Source: Streptomyces griseoluteus (GTDB taxonomy: Bacteria > Actinomycetota > Actinomycetes > Streptomycetales > Streptomycetaceae). Taken from it: a stretch of 64,000 bases of DNA. Below the pieces are notes generated by a model. It was not told where the DNA came from and did not search any database. It saw only the letters and a list, made by a program, of their open reading frames with translations. The position numbers and the translations under genes are program-made. Each line of letters starts with the position of its first letter. Position 1 is the stretch's first letter. The stretch lies in the NCBI RefSeq assembly GCF_004784465.1, contig NZ_SRRU01000004.1, positions 62,001 to 126,000 of the forward strand, read 5' to 3'. This document shows positions 51,011 to 59,965 of this stretch, in pieces.

Positions 51011-52288
51011 ATGCCCGACCCGTCCGTCCCCCAGACCCGAACCCCGGAAGCCGAGCAGTCCGCCCCCGAGCCGGGCCGGGGCGTCTCCCGCCGTGCCCTG
51101 CTCGGCACCGCCGGTGCCACCGGCCTCGTGCTCGGCGCGGCGGGCGGCGCCCTGGGGTACGCCGCCGCGCCCGCCCCCGCCACGCCGCTCACCTCGATCG
51201 GCACGGACCGCGCGATGTTTCACGGGAAACATCAGCCCGGCATCACCGACGCACTCCAGGCCCACGGTCATCTCGTGGCCTTCGATCTGAAGCCGGGCGC
51301 GGGCCGCAAGCAGGCGGCCGCCCTGCTGCGCCGCTGGTCGGTGGCGGCCGAACGGCTGATGGCGGGCGAGGCGGCCCCGCACGAGGACACCGATGTGGCC
51401 CGCGACGCCGGACCCTCCTCGCTGACCGTCACCTTCGGCTTCGGGCACAGCTTCTTCGCCCGCACCGGACTGGAGAAGCAGCGGCCGGCCGCGCTGGACC
51501 CCCTGCCCGACTTCTCCGCCGACCACCTCGACAGGAAGCGCGGCGAGGGCGACCTGTGGGTGCAGATCGGCGCCAATGACGCGCTGGTCGCCTTCCACGC
51601 GCTGCGCACCCTGCAGAAGGAGGCGGGCGACGCGGCCCGCGTCCGCTGGCAGATGAACGGCTTCAACCGCTCGCCGGGCACCACCGCGCATGCGATGACC
51701 ACGCGCAACCTGATGGGCCAGATCGACGGCACCCGCAACCCCAAGCCCGCCGAGCCGGACTTCGACCAGCGGATCTTCGTTCCCGCCTCGGGGGAGCCCG
51801 CCTGGATGGCGAACGGCTCCTACGCCGTCGTCCGCCGCATCCGCATGCTGCTGGACGACTGGGAGAAGCTGGCGCGCCCGGCGCAGGAGGCGGTGATCGG
51901 CCGCCGCAAGTCGGACGGCGCCCCGCTGTCCGGCGGCGACGAGACCACGCCGATGGACCTGGAGAAGGCGGACGCGCAGGGCGAGTACGTCGTCCCGCTC
52001 AACGCGCACGCCCGGATCACCCGGCCCGACCAGAACGGCGGGGCCGCGATGCTGCGCCGCCCCTTCTCCTTCCACGACGGTTACGACGCGGACGGCACCC
52101 CCGACGCCGGGCTGCTGTTCATCTGCTGGCAGGCCGACCCGCTGCGCGGCTTCGTGCCGGTGCAGCGCAAGCTCGACCGGGGCGACGCGCTGTCGCGGTA
52201 CCTGCGTCACGAGGCGAGCGGGCTGTTCGCGGTGCCGGGGGGCGCGGCGAAGGGCGAGTACGTGGGTCAGCGGCTGCTGGAGAGCTGA
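51011..52288 (+). CDS. dtpA: Tat-exported dye-decolorising peroxidase (DtpA)
   Basis: A 425-residue heme peroxidase. Tat signal SRRALLGTAGATGLVLGAAG. DyP motif GQIDGTRNP (distal Asp), the proximal His in LNAHARITRP and the distal Arg in MLRRPFSF are present. In S. lividans DtpA works with Sco/ECuC in the copper-dependent development pathway that matures GlxA; the identical gene order here supports the name. Starts 8 bp after the CopC-CopD gene; ends before a terminator. Confidence 0.93.
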   Translation: MPDPSVPQTRTPEAEQSAPEPGRGVSRRALLGTAGATGLVLGAAGGALGYAAAPAPATPLTSIGTDRAMFHGKHQPGITDALQAHGHLVAFDLKPGAGRKQAAALLRRWSVAAERLMAGEAAPHEDTDVARDAGPSSLTVTFGFGHSFFARTGLEKQRPAALDPLPDFSADHLDRKRGEGDLWVQIGANDALVAFHALRTLQKEAGDAARVRWQMNGFNRSPGTTAHAMTTRNLMGQIDGTRNPKPAEPDFDQRIFVPASGEPAWMANGSYAVVRRIRMLLDDWEKLARPAQEAVIGRRKSDGAPLSGGDETTPMDLEKADAQGEYVVPLNAHARITRPDQNGGAAMLRRPFSFHDGYDADGTPDAGLLFICWQADPLRGFVPVQRKLDRGDALSRYLRHEASGLFAVPGGAAKGEYVGQRLLES

Positions 52289-52294
52289 CCAGGC

Positions 52295-52327
52295 ATCCCG
52301 GACGCACCTTTCGCAGGCGTCCGGGAT
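52295..52327 (+). terminator. Terminator after dtpA
   Basis: ATCCCGGACGC (52295-52305) pairs with GCGTCCGGGAT (52317-52327) around 11 nt, ending the copper operon before pheA. Confidence 0.75.
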
Positions 52328-52399
52328 CGAAACCACCCGGAAGGGTGGCCGGCATGAGACGGCCGGGCCGGCTCGCCGCAGGGCCATTAGGGTGAGGGC

Positions 52400-53332
52400 A
52401 TGCCAGCGAGTTACGCGTATCTCGGTCCCGAAGGCACCTTCACCGAAGTCGCCCTCCGTACTCTCCCGGAGGCCGCCACCCGCGAGCTGATCCCGTACGT
52501 CTCGGTGCAGTCCGCGCTGGACGCGGTGCGCACCGGCGAGGCGGAGGCCGCGTTCGTGCCGATCGAGAACTCGGTCGAGGGCGGGATCACCACCACGCTG
52601 GACGAACTGGTCGCGGGCGAGCCACTCACGATCTACCGCGAGGTGCTGCTGTCGATCACCTTCGCGCTGCTGGTCCGGCCGGGCACGAAGCTGGCCGACA
52701 TCAAGACGGTCACCGCCCATCCCGCCGCCCAGCCGCAGGTCCGCAACTGGCTGCGCGCCCACCTCCCCGACGCCCTGTGGGAGTCGGCCGCCTCCAACGC
52801 GGACGGCGCCCGTCTGGTCCAGGAAGGCCGGTACGACGCGGCCTTCGCGGGCGAGTTCGCGGCGGCCCGGTACGGTCTGGTGCCGCTGGAGACCGACATC
52901 CACGACGCGGAGAACGCGCAGACCCGGTTCGTGCTGGTGGGCAGGCCCGCCCGGCCCGCCGCGCCGACCGGTGCCGACAAGACCTCGGTGGTGCTGTGGC
53001 AGCGGGAGGACCACCCCGGCGCCCTGCGTGACCTGATCGACGAGTTCGCCACCCGTGGTATCAACCTGATGCTGCTCCAGTCCCGGCCGACCGGCGAGGG
53101 CATCGGAAACTACTGCTTCTGCGTGGACGCCGAGGGGCACATCTCCGACCGGCGGATGGCGGAGGCACTGATGGGGCTGAAGCGGGTCTGTCTCCAGGTG
53201 CGCTTCCTGGGCTCCTATCCGCGTGCCGACATCGCGCCGGGCGGGGCGCGGCCCCTTCAGCCGGGCACGTCCGACCAGGAGTTCCTGGCCGCCTCCGACT
53301 GGGTGACCCGCTGCCAGGACGGCCGTTTCTAG
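52400..53332 (+). CDS. pheA: Prephenate dehydratase
   Basis: A 310-residue monofunctional prephenate dehydratase, making phenylpyruvate for phenylalanine. PDT domain (1-185): YLGPEGTFTEVALRTLPEA, PIENSVEGGITTTLDEL, and the catalytic TRF in NAQTRFVLVG. A C-terminal ACT domain (about 198-275) for feedback control by phenylalanine: HPGALRDLIDEFATRGINLM (with GALRDLIDEF) and LLQSRPTGEGIGNYCFCVD, including the ESRP-like QSRP. ATG 52400. Confidence 0.94.
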   Translation: MPASYAYLGPEGTFTEVALRTLPEAATRELIPYVSVQSALDAVRTGEAEAAFVPIENSVEGGITTTLDELVAGEPLTIYREVLLSITFALLVRPGTKLADIKTVTAHPAAQPQVRNWLRAHLPDALWESAASNADGARLVQEGRYDAAFAGEFAAARYGLVPLETDIHDAENAQTRFVLVGRPARPAAPTGADKTSVVLWQREDHPGALRDLIDEFATRGINLMLLQSRPTGEGIGNYCFCVDAEGHISDRRMAEALMGLKRVCLQVRFLGSYPRADIAPGGARPLQPGTSDQEFLAASDWVTRCQDGRF

Positions 53333-53702
53333 CGGTCCGCGTTATCCACAGAAGTTATCCACAGGCCCGCTTCTCTACCTGGGGACAAGTCGACAACAAG
53401 ACCCAGAGGGTCGACAAATCGGTTCACAGTCCGCGGCTGCATTCAGCCCAACGCGGATCACCCTTCGTCCACCTGTTTCCATCAATTCAGCTTTTAGGGC
53501 GACCACTTTCCACTCGAAAGTGGCTATCCAGGGAGTTTGAACCGAGAATTCCACGGGAGACGAGCGCCTCGGAATGATCAATTCCGAAATCCACAGTCAC
53601 TCCACACAGCCTGTGGATAACTTCCCGCGGGGTGTGGACGCGCACGCACGCCCTGGGTATATGGGTCCCGGCCGGTCTGCGCGCACCGGTAGCCTTGGGC
53701 CT
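53333..53702. promoter_or_regulatory. 370-bp serS upstream region with three DnaA boxes
   Basis: No gene. TTATCCACA occurs at 53342-53350 and 53355-53363 (direct, 13-bp period) and its complement TGTGGATAA at 53612-53620. Also contains ACTTTCCACTCGAAAGTGG, a hairpin near 53505-53524. It is not the chromosome origin as no dnaA/dnaN is near; DnaA-dependent control of serS, or titration of DnaA, is possible. Confidence 0.55.
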
Positions 53703-54980
53703 GTGATTGACCTTCGCCTGCTTCGTGAGGACCCTGACCGTGTGCGCGCCTCCCAGCGTGCCCGTGGAGAGGACGTCGCGCTCGTCGACTCCCTCCTGTC
53801 TGCCGACGAGCGGCGCAGGTCATCGGGTGTCCGCTTCGACGAGCTGCGCGCCGAGCAGAAGCAGCTCGGCAAGCTAATCCCCAAGGCCACCCCCGAGGAG
53901 CGGGCCGAGCTGCTCAGCCGTGCCGAGCAGCTCAAGGCCGACGTCAAGGCGGCCGAGGCCGAGCGCGACGAGGCCGACGCGGAGACCCAGCGCCTGCTGC
54001 TCGGACTCGGCAACCTCGTCCACCCCTCCGTCCCGGTCGGTGGCGAGGAGGACTTCGTCACCCTGGAGACGCACGGCGAGATCCGCGACTTCGAGGCGGA
54101 GGGCTTCGCGCCCAAGGACCACCTCGAGCTCGGCCACATCCTCGGCGCGATCGACACCGAGCGCGGCGCCAAGGTCTCCGGCTCCCGCTTCTACTTCCTC
54201 ACCGGCGTCGGCGCCCTGCTGGAGCTGGCCCTGGTCAACGCGGCCATCGCGCAGGCCACCGCGGCCGGCTTCACCCCGATGCTGACCCCGGCGCTGGTCC
54301 GCCCCCAGTCCATGGCGGGCACCGGCTTCCTCGGCCAGGCCGCGCAGGACGTGTACCACCTGGAGAAGGACGACCTCTACCTGGTCGGCACCTCCGAGGT
54401 GGCGCTCGCCGCGTACCACATGGACGAGATCATCGACGCGGACCGGCTGCCGCTGCGCTACGCCGGGTTCTCCCCCTGCTTCCGCCGCGAGGCCGGTTCC
54501 CACGGCAAGGACACCCGCGGCATCTTCCGCGTCCACCAGTTCGACAAGGTGGAGATGTTCTCCTACGTCGCCCCGGAGGACTCCGAGGCCGAGCACCAGC
54601 GCCTGCTGGACTGGGAGAAGCAGTGGCTGACCTCGCTGGAGCTGCCGTTCCGCGTGATCGACGTGGCCACCGGTGACCTGGGCTCCTCCGCCGCCCGCAA
54701 GTTCGACTGCGAGGCGTGGATTCCGACCCAGGGCAAGTACCGCGAGCTGACGTCCACCTCGGACTGCACGGAGTACCAGTCCCGTCGGCTGCAGATCCGG
54801 ATGCGCGACGGCAAGCAGGTCCGCCCGCTGGCCACGCTCAACGGCACGTTGTGCGCCGTACCGCGCACCATCGTGGCGATCCTGGAGAACCACCAGCAGC
54901 CCGACGGCTCGGTCCGTGTCCCCGAGGTCCTGCGCCCCTACCTGGGCGGACGGGAAGTCCTGGAGCCGGTCGCCAAGTGA
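53703..54980 (+). CDS. serS: Seryl-tRNA synthetase
   Basis: A 425-residue class II synthetase. N-terminal long coiled-coil arm (about 1-110, with [20 protein letters not shown]) that grips the tRNA-Ser variable arm; motif 1 region near [28 protein letters not shown] for the serine pocket, motif 2 [20 protein letters not shown] and motif 3 [23 protein letters not shown] 53703 ([20 protein letters not shown] is the standard start of the protein). Confidence 0.96.
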   Translation: MIDLRLLREDPDRVRASQRARGEDVALVDSLLSADERRRSSGVRFDELRAEQKQLGKLIPKATPEERAELLSRAEQLKADVKAAEAERDEADAETQRLLLGLGNLVHPSVPVGGEEDFVTLETHGEIRDFEAEGFAPKDHLELGHILGAIDTERGAKVSGSRFYFLTGVGALLELALVNAAIAQATAAGFTPMLTPALVRPQSMAGTGFLGQAAQDVYHLEKDDLYLVGTSEVALAAYHMDEIIDADRLPLRYAGFSPCFRREAGSHGKDTRGIFRVHQFDKVEMFSYVAPEDSEAEHQRLLDWEKQWLTSLELPFRVIDVATGDLGSSAARKFDCEAWIPTQGKYRELTSTSDCTEYQSRRLQIRMRDGKQVRPLATLNGTLCAVPRTIVAILENHQQPDGSVRVPEVLRPYLGGREVLEPVAK

Positions 54981-55780
54981 GCAACCCCTTCCCGTACGGC
55001 CTGGTCGCCACCGATCTGGACGGCACGCTGCTGCGCGGCGACGAGACGATCTCGCCGCGCACCCGTGAGGCGCTCGCCGCCGCCACGGCCGCGGGCGCCG
55101 CGCACATCGTCGTCACCGGCCGGGCGGTCCCCTGGACCCGGCACATACTGGACGACCTCGGCTACCAGGGCCTCGCCGTCTGTGGCCAGGGCGCCCAGGT
55201 CTACGACGCCGGACAGCACCGGCTGCTGACCTCGGTGACGCTGGACCGGCAGCTGGCGGGCGTCGCCCTGGCCAAGATCGAGGCCGAGGTGGGCCCGCTG
55301 TACCTGGCTGCGAGCCGGGACGGGCTGGACGGCGAGGTCATGGTGGGCCCCGGCTACGCGGTCGCCGGCCGGCTGCCGGGCAAGCCGTTCACGGACGTGG
55401 CCGACCTGTGGGAAGCCCCGCTGAACAAGATCTACATCCAGCATCCGACGCTGTCCACGGACGAGCTGGCGGACGCGGCCTCGCGCGCGGCGGGCGGCTT
55501 CGTCACCGTCGTCATGGCGGGCGAGGGCATCGTGGAGCTGCTGCCGCTGGGGCTGTCCAAGGCGACGGGCCTGTCGCTGGCGGCCCGGCGGCTGAAGCTG
55601 AAGGCGGCCGACACGATCGCCTTCGGCGACATGCCGAACGACGTGCCGATGTTCGCCTGGGCCGCGCACACCGTTGCCATGGGCAACGCCCACCCCGCAC
55701 TCAAGGCCGTGGCCGACGAGGTGACCGCCTCCAACGAGGAGGACGGCATCGCGGTGGTGCTGGAGCGACTGCTCGGCTGA
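54977..55780 (+). CDS. HAD-IIB (Cof-type) phosphatase
   Basis: A 267-residue HAD hydrolase. Motif [17 protein letters not shown] (nucleophile Asp), motif [13 protein letters not shown], Lys in [15 protein letters not shown] and motif [19 protein letters not shown]2-type cap in the middle. Substrates of such enzymes are phosphosugars or vitamin phosphates. GTG 54977 overlaps the serS stop (GTGA), so it is co-translated with serS. A homologous protein is encoded at 63589. Confidence 0.9.
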   Translation: MSNPFPYGLVATDLDGTLLRGDETISPRTREALAAATAAGAAHIVVTGRAVPWTRHILDDLGYQGLAVCGQGAQVYDAGQHRLLTSVTLDRQLAGVALAKIEAEVGPLYLAASRDGLDGEVMVGPGYAVAGRLPGKPFTDVADLWEAPLNKIYIQHPTLSTDELADAASRAAGGFVTVVMAGEGIVELLPLGLSKATGLSLAARRLKLKAADTIAFGDMPNDVPMFAWAAHTVAMGNAHPALKAVADEVTASNEEDGIAVVLERLLG

Positions 55781-55813
55781 GAGGCGGGGCACGGCGTGGT
55801 CCTGCCCCGCCTC
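55781..55813 (+). terminator. Terminator after the serS-HAD unit
   Basis: GAGGCGGGGCA (55781-55791) pairs with TGCCCCGCCTC (55803-55813), starting directly after the stop codon. Confidence 0.7.
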
Positions 55814-56089
55814 CCGGCGAATTCTCCGGGTGGGCGGCCCACGCGAGAGCGACATCGCGTGCTCGAAGCGGCCGCCCCGGACGGTCCCTGTGCGGGAGCG
55901 GGCTCGACGGTGGAGTAACCGCACCGGAGCCCGCCCTGGGACCGTCCTGACGGAAGCCGGACATGACGCCGTCCGGCTCCGCTCCCGGTACGGGGGCGCG
56001 CCGGGCTCCCTGAACCCGGCGTCGGCTCCCCCACTGTGCCTCCGCCCGGGAGCCCGGCGCCAGCGAATTAACCCCGGCGCCGGCGGTGG
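55814..56089. other. Spacer between convergent units
   Basis: No gene seen. Contains short GC-rich hairpins (for example AGCCGGAC...GTCCGGCT near 55956-55979) that may end the minus-strand ABC operon. Confidence 0.4.
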
Positions 56090-56809
56090 CTACTCCTCGC
56101 CCGCCAGGGTCAGCGCGCGCAGCCGCTGACCCGCGTACCAGGTGGCGGCCACGGTGACCACGATCAGCAGGGCGGTGGCCGCGGGGAGGCCGACGTCCGA
56201 GGTGATCAGGTTGCTGCCGACCACCTTGTGCGCGACCGCGAGCGACCACTGCTGGACGCTCAGGGTGCGGGCGCCGGAGACCAGCGAGCCGAACAGCGCC
56301 TCCCAGACCAGGGCGTAGACCAGGCCGAAGACCACCGCGTGCCGCGAGACCGTGCCGAGCAGCAGGAACAGCGCCGAGTAGGCGATGGACGCGACGAGCG
56401 CGGCGACCGTGTAGGCGACGGCGACCTGCTGGCCGTTGCCGTTGAGGATCAGGCCCGCGATCAGGGTGGGCAGCGCGGAGAACACCATGGTCACCGCGAC
56501 GGCGACGATCAGCTTGGTGAAGATGATCGTGGGCCGCTTCAGCGGCTTGGACAGCAGATAGACCACGGAACCGTCGTCGATCTCCGGCCCGATCGCGCCG
56601 GTGCCCGCGATGACGCCGATGATCGGCACCATGGTGGCGAGCGCGAACCCGCCCAGCACGTCGGCGGCGACCTGGTCGTCGGCGCCGGTCAGCAGGCGTA
56701 CCGCCACCGAGATCACGATGAGCAGCAGGGGCAGGGCGCCGAGGACGAGAGCGCGGCGGCGGCCGAGCAGGGCCCGGTAGGTGAGCCGGGCGACTGTGGG
56801 GTCGTACAT
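56090..56809 (-). CDS. ABC-2 type transporter permease B
   Basis: A 239-residue membrane protein with six hydrophobic segments starting MYDPTVARLTYRALLGRRRA: VLGALPLLLIVISVAVRLL, GFALATMVPIIGVIAGTGAI, LIVAVAVTMVFSALPTLIAG, YTVAALVASIAYSALFLLLG and VVFGLVYALVWEALFGSLV, and a last one near the C-terminus. PEIDDGSVVYLLSKPLKR is the typical ABC-2 cytoplasmic coupling region. Pairs with the ATPase at 56820. GTAGGAGGCCGAAG precedes ATG 56809. Substrate unknown. Confidence 0.9.
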   Translation of the reverse strand: MYDPTVARLTYRALLGRRRALVLGALPLLLIVISVAVRLLTGADDQVAADVLGGFALATMVPIIGVIAGTGAIGPEIDDGSVVYLLSKPLKRPTIIFTKLIVAVAVTMVFSALPTLIAGLILNGNGQQVAVAYTVAALVASIAYSALFLLLGTVSRHAVVFGLVYALVWEALFGSLVSGARTLSVQQWSLAVAHKVVGSNLITSDVGLPAATALLIVVTVAATWYAGQRLRALTLAGEE

Positions 56810-56819
56810 CTTCGGCCTC

Positions 56820-57731
56820 CTACGCCGCGACGAGATACGAGAAGACGGACTCCAGGGACTCGTCCGAGGGCGAGACCGTGAGGAGCCGGATGCCCTGGTC
56901 ACTGGCGACCTTGGGCAGCAGCGTGGTGAAGCGGCCGAAGTCGACGGCCTGGACGACCAGCCCGCCCTCGACGGCGTCGACCTCGATGCCCGCGGTGGAC
57001 GGGTCGGCGATCAGGGCGGCCGCGAGGGCGCGGTCGTCGCTGGAGCGGACCAGATAGCGGTGCGGGCGGTCGGTCATCAGGCGGCGGATCTTGCGGAAGT
57101 CACCGCTGGCCGCGTGCCGTCCGGCGACGACGACCTCGATGTGCCGGGCGAGCTGCTCGACCTCCTCCAGAATGTGCGAGGAGAACAGCACGGTGCGGCC
57201 CTCGTCGCCCATGGCGCGCAGCAGCTCCATCAACTGCAGCCGCTGGCGCGGGTCCATGCCGTTGAAGGGCTCGTCGAGCAGCAGCAGCGAGGGGTCGTGG
57301 ACGAGCGCGGACGCCATCTTCACGCGCTGGCGCATGCCCTTGGAGTAGGTGGAGATCTTCCGGTCCTGGGCGTACTCCATCTCCACGGTGGCCAGGGCGC
57401 GCTGGGCGGCCTTGGCCCCGAGACCGTGCAGCTCGGCGTTGGCGACGACGAACTCGCGGCCGGTGAGGAAGTCGTACATCGCCTCGCGTTCGGGGACGAT
57501 GCCGATGTGCCGGTACACCGTCTCGTTGCGCCACACCGGCTGCCCGTCGAGGGTGACGGTGCCGGTGGAGGGGGCGAGGAAGCCGCCCATCATGTTGATG
57601 AGGGTGGACTTGCCCGCGCCGTTGGGGCCGAGGAGGCCCGTGACGCCGGGGCCGATGGTCATGGTGATGTCGTTGACGGCGACCACGTTGCCGAACCAGC
57701 GGGAGACGTGGTCGATCGAGAGTGTGCTCAT
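56820..57731 (-). CDS. ABC transporter ATPase B, preceded by a micro-ORF relay
   Basis: A 303-residue ATPase. Walker A LLGPNGAGKSTLIN, Q-loop region, signature YSKGMRQRVKMAS, Walker B LLLLDEPFNGMDPRQR and switch His in FSSHILEEVEQ; a C-terminal regulatory extension of about 80 residues. It should energise permease B. ATG 57731 (MSTLSIDHVSRWF) is preceded by AAGGA and overlaps the stop of the last of three micro-ORFs. Its own first 18 nt are copied in the upstream 59-bp repeats. Confidence 0.93.
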   Translation of the reverse strand: MSTLSIDHVSRWFGNVVAVNDITMTIGPGVTGLLGPNGAGKSTLINMMGGFLAPSTGTVTLDGQPVWRNETVYRHIGIVPEREAMYDFLTGREFVVANAELHGLGAKAAQRALATVEMEYAQDRKISTYSKGMRQRVKMASALVHDPSLLLLDEPFNGMDPRQRLQLMELLRAMGDEGRTVLFSSHILEEVEQLARHIEVVVAGRHAASGDFRKIRRLMTDRPHRYLVRSSDDRALAAALIADPSTAGIEVDAVEGGLVVQAVDFGRFTTLLPKVASDQGIRLLTVSPSDESLESVFSYLVAA

Positions 57732-57790
57732 GGGCGCAGCCCATTCCTTGAAAGGGTGGTGGCGGGCGACGGGATCGAAAGTGCGCTCAT
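57728..57790 (-). CDS. Micro-ORF 3 of the ABC relay (20 codons)
   Basis: ATG at 57790 encodes MSALSIPSPATTLSRNGLRP; its TGA overlaps the ATG of ABC ATPase B as ATGA (57728-57731). Same ribosome binding site as the ATPase. The peptide itself is probably without function; the frame passes ribosomes on. Confidence 0.5.
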   Translation of the reverse strand: MSALSIPSPATTLSRNGLRP

Positions 57791-57893
57791 GGGCGCAGCC
57801 CATTCCTTGAAAGGGTGGTGGCGGGCGACGGGATCGAAAGTGCGCTCATGGGCGCAGCCCATTCCTTGGAAGGGTGGTGGCGGGCGACGGGAG
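57729..57893 (-). repeat. 59-bp tandem repeats carrying ribosome binding site and start codon
   Basis: CATGGGCGCAGCCCATTCCT starts at 57729, 57788 and 57847 (exact 59-bp period); the third unit lacks only its last part. On the minus strand each unit reads a ribosome binding site (AAGGAATGGGCTGCGCCC) followed by ATGAGC-x-CACT-x-TCGATC, a copy of the start of the ABC ATPase gene. Confidence 0.85.
57787..57849 (-). CDS. Micro-ORF 2 of the ABC relay (20 codons)
   Basis: ATG at 57849 encodes the identical 20-residue peptide as micro-ORF 3; its TGA overlaps the ATG of micro-ORF 3 (57787-57790). Confidence 0.5.
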   Translation of the reverse strand: MSALSIPSPATTLSRNGLRP

Positions 57894-57902
57894 GGCGGTC
57901 AC
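57846..57902 (-). CDS. Micro-ORF 1 of the ABC relay (18 codons)
   Basis: GTG at 57902 overlaps the stop of permease A (GTGA) and encodes VTALPSPATTLPRNGLRP; its TGA overlaps the ATG of micro-ORF 2 (57846-57849). It is the ancestral spacer from which the repeats arose. Confidence 0.45.
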   Translation of the reverse strand: MTALPSPATTLPRNGLRP

Positions 57903-58816
57903 AGGCCCACCTTCTTGTAGCGACGCAGCAGCAGGCCGTAGCTCGCGGCGATCAGGCCGAGGACGACGATCAGGTAGACGAAGCCCTCGCCGGTGGACGG
58001 GCCGACCCCGCCGGGGAACGACGACGTGCCGCCGAGCAGCGCCGACTGGACCCCGTCGATCAGGGTGACCGGGGAGAACAGCCCGATCCACGGCACCGAG
58101 CCGCTGTTGTCCCGGGAGTCCGCGATGGCCTGGAGGGTGGAGACGGCGCCGTAGGAGATGGTCATGACGGCGATGACGGCGGCGATGCCGAAGCCGCGGC
58201 GCGGGGTGACGGCGGCGATGACCAGGCCGATCCCGGCGAACAGCAGGGAGAGCAGGGCCACCGTGACCAGTCCCTGGCCGAACTTCTCGCTCTGGTGGGC
58301 CACGCCCATCTTGGCGAGCAGCGAGCCCACGAAGAGCACGATCAGCGGACCGCCGGTGAGGATGAAGAGGGCCGAGGCGAGCGCCGCGAACTTGGCCAGC
58401 ACGTAGTCGGCGGTTTCGATGGGCCGGGAGAAGTACAGCGGGACCGTCTTGAAGCGCAGGTCGCGGGAGACGGACTGCGGTGCCTGGGAGGCGACGAACA
58501 GGCTGATCACGGCCTGCATGATGATCGCGTACCGGCTGTAGGGGACCGGCAGGTCGTGCGCCTTGGTGGTCACCGCGACGGCGACCATGATGGCGGCCGG
58601 CACGCACATCACCGCGAACAGCAGCATCGGCAGCACCTTGGACTTGGCCGAGCGGCCAAGGCCGTAGGCGCCGCGCAGGGACTGCGAGTACAGCGAGCGG
58701 CGGGCGTAGGCGCGGCCGAGGCGGGGGCCGTCGTAGCCGCGGTAGCCGATGTCGTGGATGCGGGACTGGTCGCCCGAGGGCGCCGGTGCCGTCGGGACAG
58801 GCTGGTCAACCGCCAT
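57899..58816 (-). CDS. ABC-2 type transporter permease A
   Basis: A 305-residue permease. A 60-residue cytoplasmic start (IHDIGYRGYDGPRLGRAYA, a motif typical of this permease group) precedes six hydrophobic segments, among them MLLFAVMCVPAAIMVAVAV, FILTGGPLIVLFVGSLLA and YLIVVLGLIAASYGLLL. SVSRDLRFKTVPLYFSRPIE is the coupling region. GGAAGGAGGCAGTCGGCC precedes ATG 58816, which lies 11 bp inside the upstream ATPase gene. Confidence 0.9.
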   Translation of the reverse strand: MAVDQPVPTAPAPSGDQSRIHDIGYRGYDGPRLGRAYARRSLYSQSLRGAYGLGRSAKSKVLPMLLFAVMCVPAAIMVAVAVTTKAHDLPVPYSRYAIIMQAVISLFVASQAPQSVSRDLRFKTVPLYFSRPIETADYVLAKFAALASALFILTGGPLIVLFVGSLLAKMGVAHQSEKFGQGLVTVALLSLLFAGIGLVIAAVTPRRGFGIAAVIAVMTISYGAVSTLQAIADSRDNSGSVPWIGLFSPVTLIDGVQSALLGGTSSFPGGVGPSTGEGFVYLIVVLGLIAASYGLLLRRYKKVGL

Positions 58817-59774
58817 GGCCGACTGCCTCCTTCCGCTGCTCGTCGCGGGTGAACACCTCGGAGATGTGGTGGCGCCGCTGTTCCATCCGCACCAGGCCGA
58901 GACCGAGCCCGGCGACAGTGTCGCGCACCAGGTCGTACGTCTCCTCGCCCTGCGCGGTGAGCAGCAGGATGTGGCCGGCGCCGGGCAGGCCGCCGCCGTC
59001 GTCGTGGGTGTCGATCCCGCGCGCGTGCAGCGCCTCGCGCAGGGCGCGGGTGCCGTCGGGGTGGGTGTCGCTGTCGGTGACCTCGACGGCCAGCGTGGTG
59101 GTGCTCTGGGTGAAGTCGGTGGTGGAGCTGGACCGCAGCAGCTTGCCGCCGTCGACGACCACGACGTGGTCGCAGGTGCGCTCCAACTCGCCCAGCAGGT
59201 GCGAGGTGACCAGGACCGAGATGCCGAAGTCGGTGTGGATGCGGCGGATCAGGCCGAGCATCTCGTCACGGCCGACCGGGTCGAGGCCGTTGGTCGGCTC
59301 GTCCAGGAAGACCAGCCGGGGGTCGTGCACCAGCGCCTGGGCGAGCTTGACCCGCTGTTTCATGCCGGTCGAGTAGCCGCCGATGGGGCGGTAGCGCTCC
59401 TCGTACAGCCCGACGTGGCGCAGGGTGTCGGCGGTGCGCTCGCGGGCGGCGGTGGGCGGCAGGCCGGACATGCGCGCCATGTGCACGACGAACTCGGTGG
59501 CCGAGACGTCGGGCGGCAGGCAGTCGTGCTCCGGCATGTAGCCGACGCGCTCGCGGATGGCGGCGCCTTCGGTCGCCACGTCGAGGCCGAGCACGGCGGC
59601 ACGGCCCTCGGTGGCGGGGGACAGACCCAGCAGGATCTTGATCAGGGTGGACTTGCCGGCGCCGTTGGCACCGACGAGTCCCGTCACACCGGGTCCGATG
59701 TCCACGGACAGCCGGTCGAGCGCGGTCACCCGGGGGAACCGCTTGCTCAGGCTCTCGGTCACGATCACAGTCAC
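58806..59774 (-). CDS. ABC transporter ATPase A
   Basis: A 322-residue ATPase from GTG 59774 (VTVIVTESLSKRF; an upstream GTG at 59801 is possible). Walker A LVGANGAGKSTLIK, signature YSTGMKQRVKLAQ, Walker B LVFLDEPTNGLDPVGR, switch His in VTSHLLGELE, then a C-terminal domain of about 90 residues. First gene of a four-gene ABC operon; pairs with permease A. The two ATPase/permease sets are related in order and sequence, probably by duplication, and may form one heteromeric exporter. Confidence 0.92.
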   Translation of the reverse strand: MTVIVTESLSKRFPRVTALDRLSVDIGPGVTGLVGANGAGKSTLIKILLGLSPATEGRAAVLGLDVATEGAAIRERVGYMPEHDCLPPDVSATEFVVHMARMSGLPPTAARERTADTLRHVGLYEERYRPIGGYSTGMKQRVKLAQALVHDPRLVFLDEPTNGLDPVGRDEMLGLIRRIHTDFGISVLVTSHLLGELERTCDHVVVVDGGKLLRSSSTTDFTQSTTTLAVEVTDSDTHPDGTRALREALHARGIDTHDDGGGLPGAGHILLLTAQGEETYDLVRDTVAGLGLGLVRMEQRRHHISEVFTRDEQRKEAVGHGG

Positions 59775-59859
59775 GTCCCCGACGGTAGTGACGTGGGGCA
59801 CGCGGGTCGTCAGACCTCAGAGCCGTCTTGGGGTCCGTCTCGGGTAGTACGGGGCCCTA

Positions 59860-59897
59860 GGGGGGATGGGCCCTGGGGGGAGGGGGCCCATCCCCCC
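59860..59897. other. Strong 13-bp hairpin between divergent genes
   Basis: GGGGGGATGGGCC (59860-59872) pairs perfectly with GGCCCATCCCCCC (59885-59897). It is in the 5' regions of both the ABC operon and the hydrolase-SDR gene, where no gene needs a terminator; it may insulate the two promoters or lie in a 5' leader. Confidence 0.5.
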
Positions 59898-59965
59898 TGT
59901 TGACGCGACCTCTAACAACTGCCACATTCGCTGGACGGAGTCGGACGGACGCGGGCGGAGGACAA

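Noticed and set aside
53333..53702. Chromosomal replication origin
   Set aside because: Only three consensus DnaA boxes, no dnaA, dnaN or gyrB nearby, and Streptomyces oriC has many more boxes.
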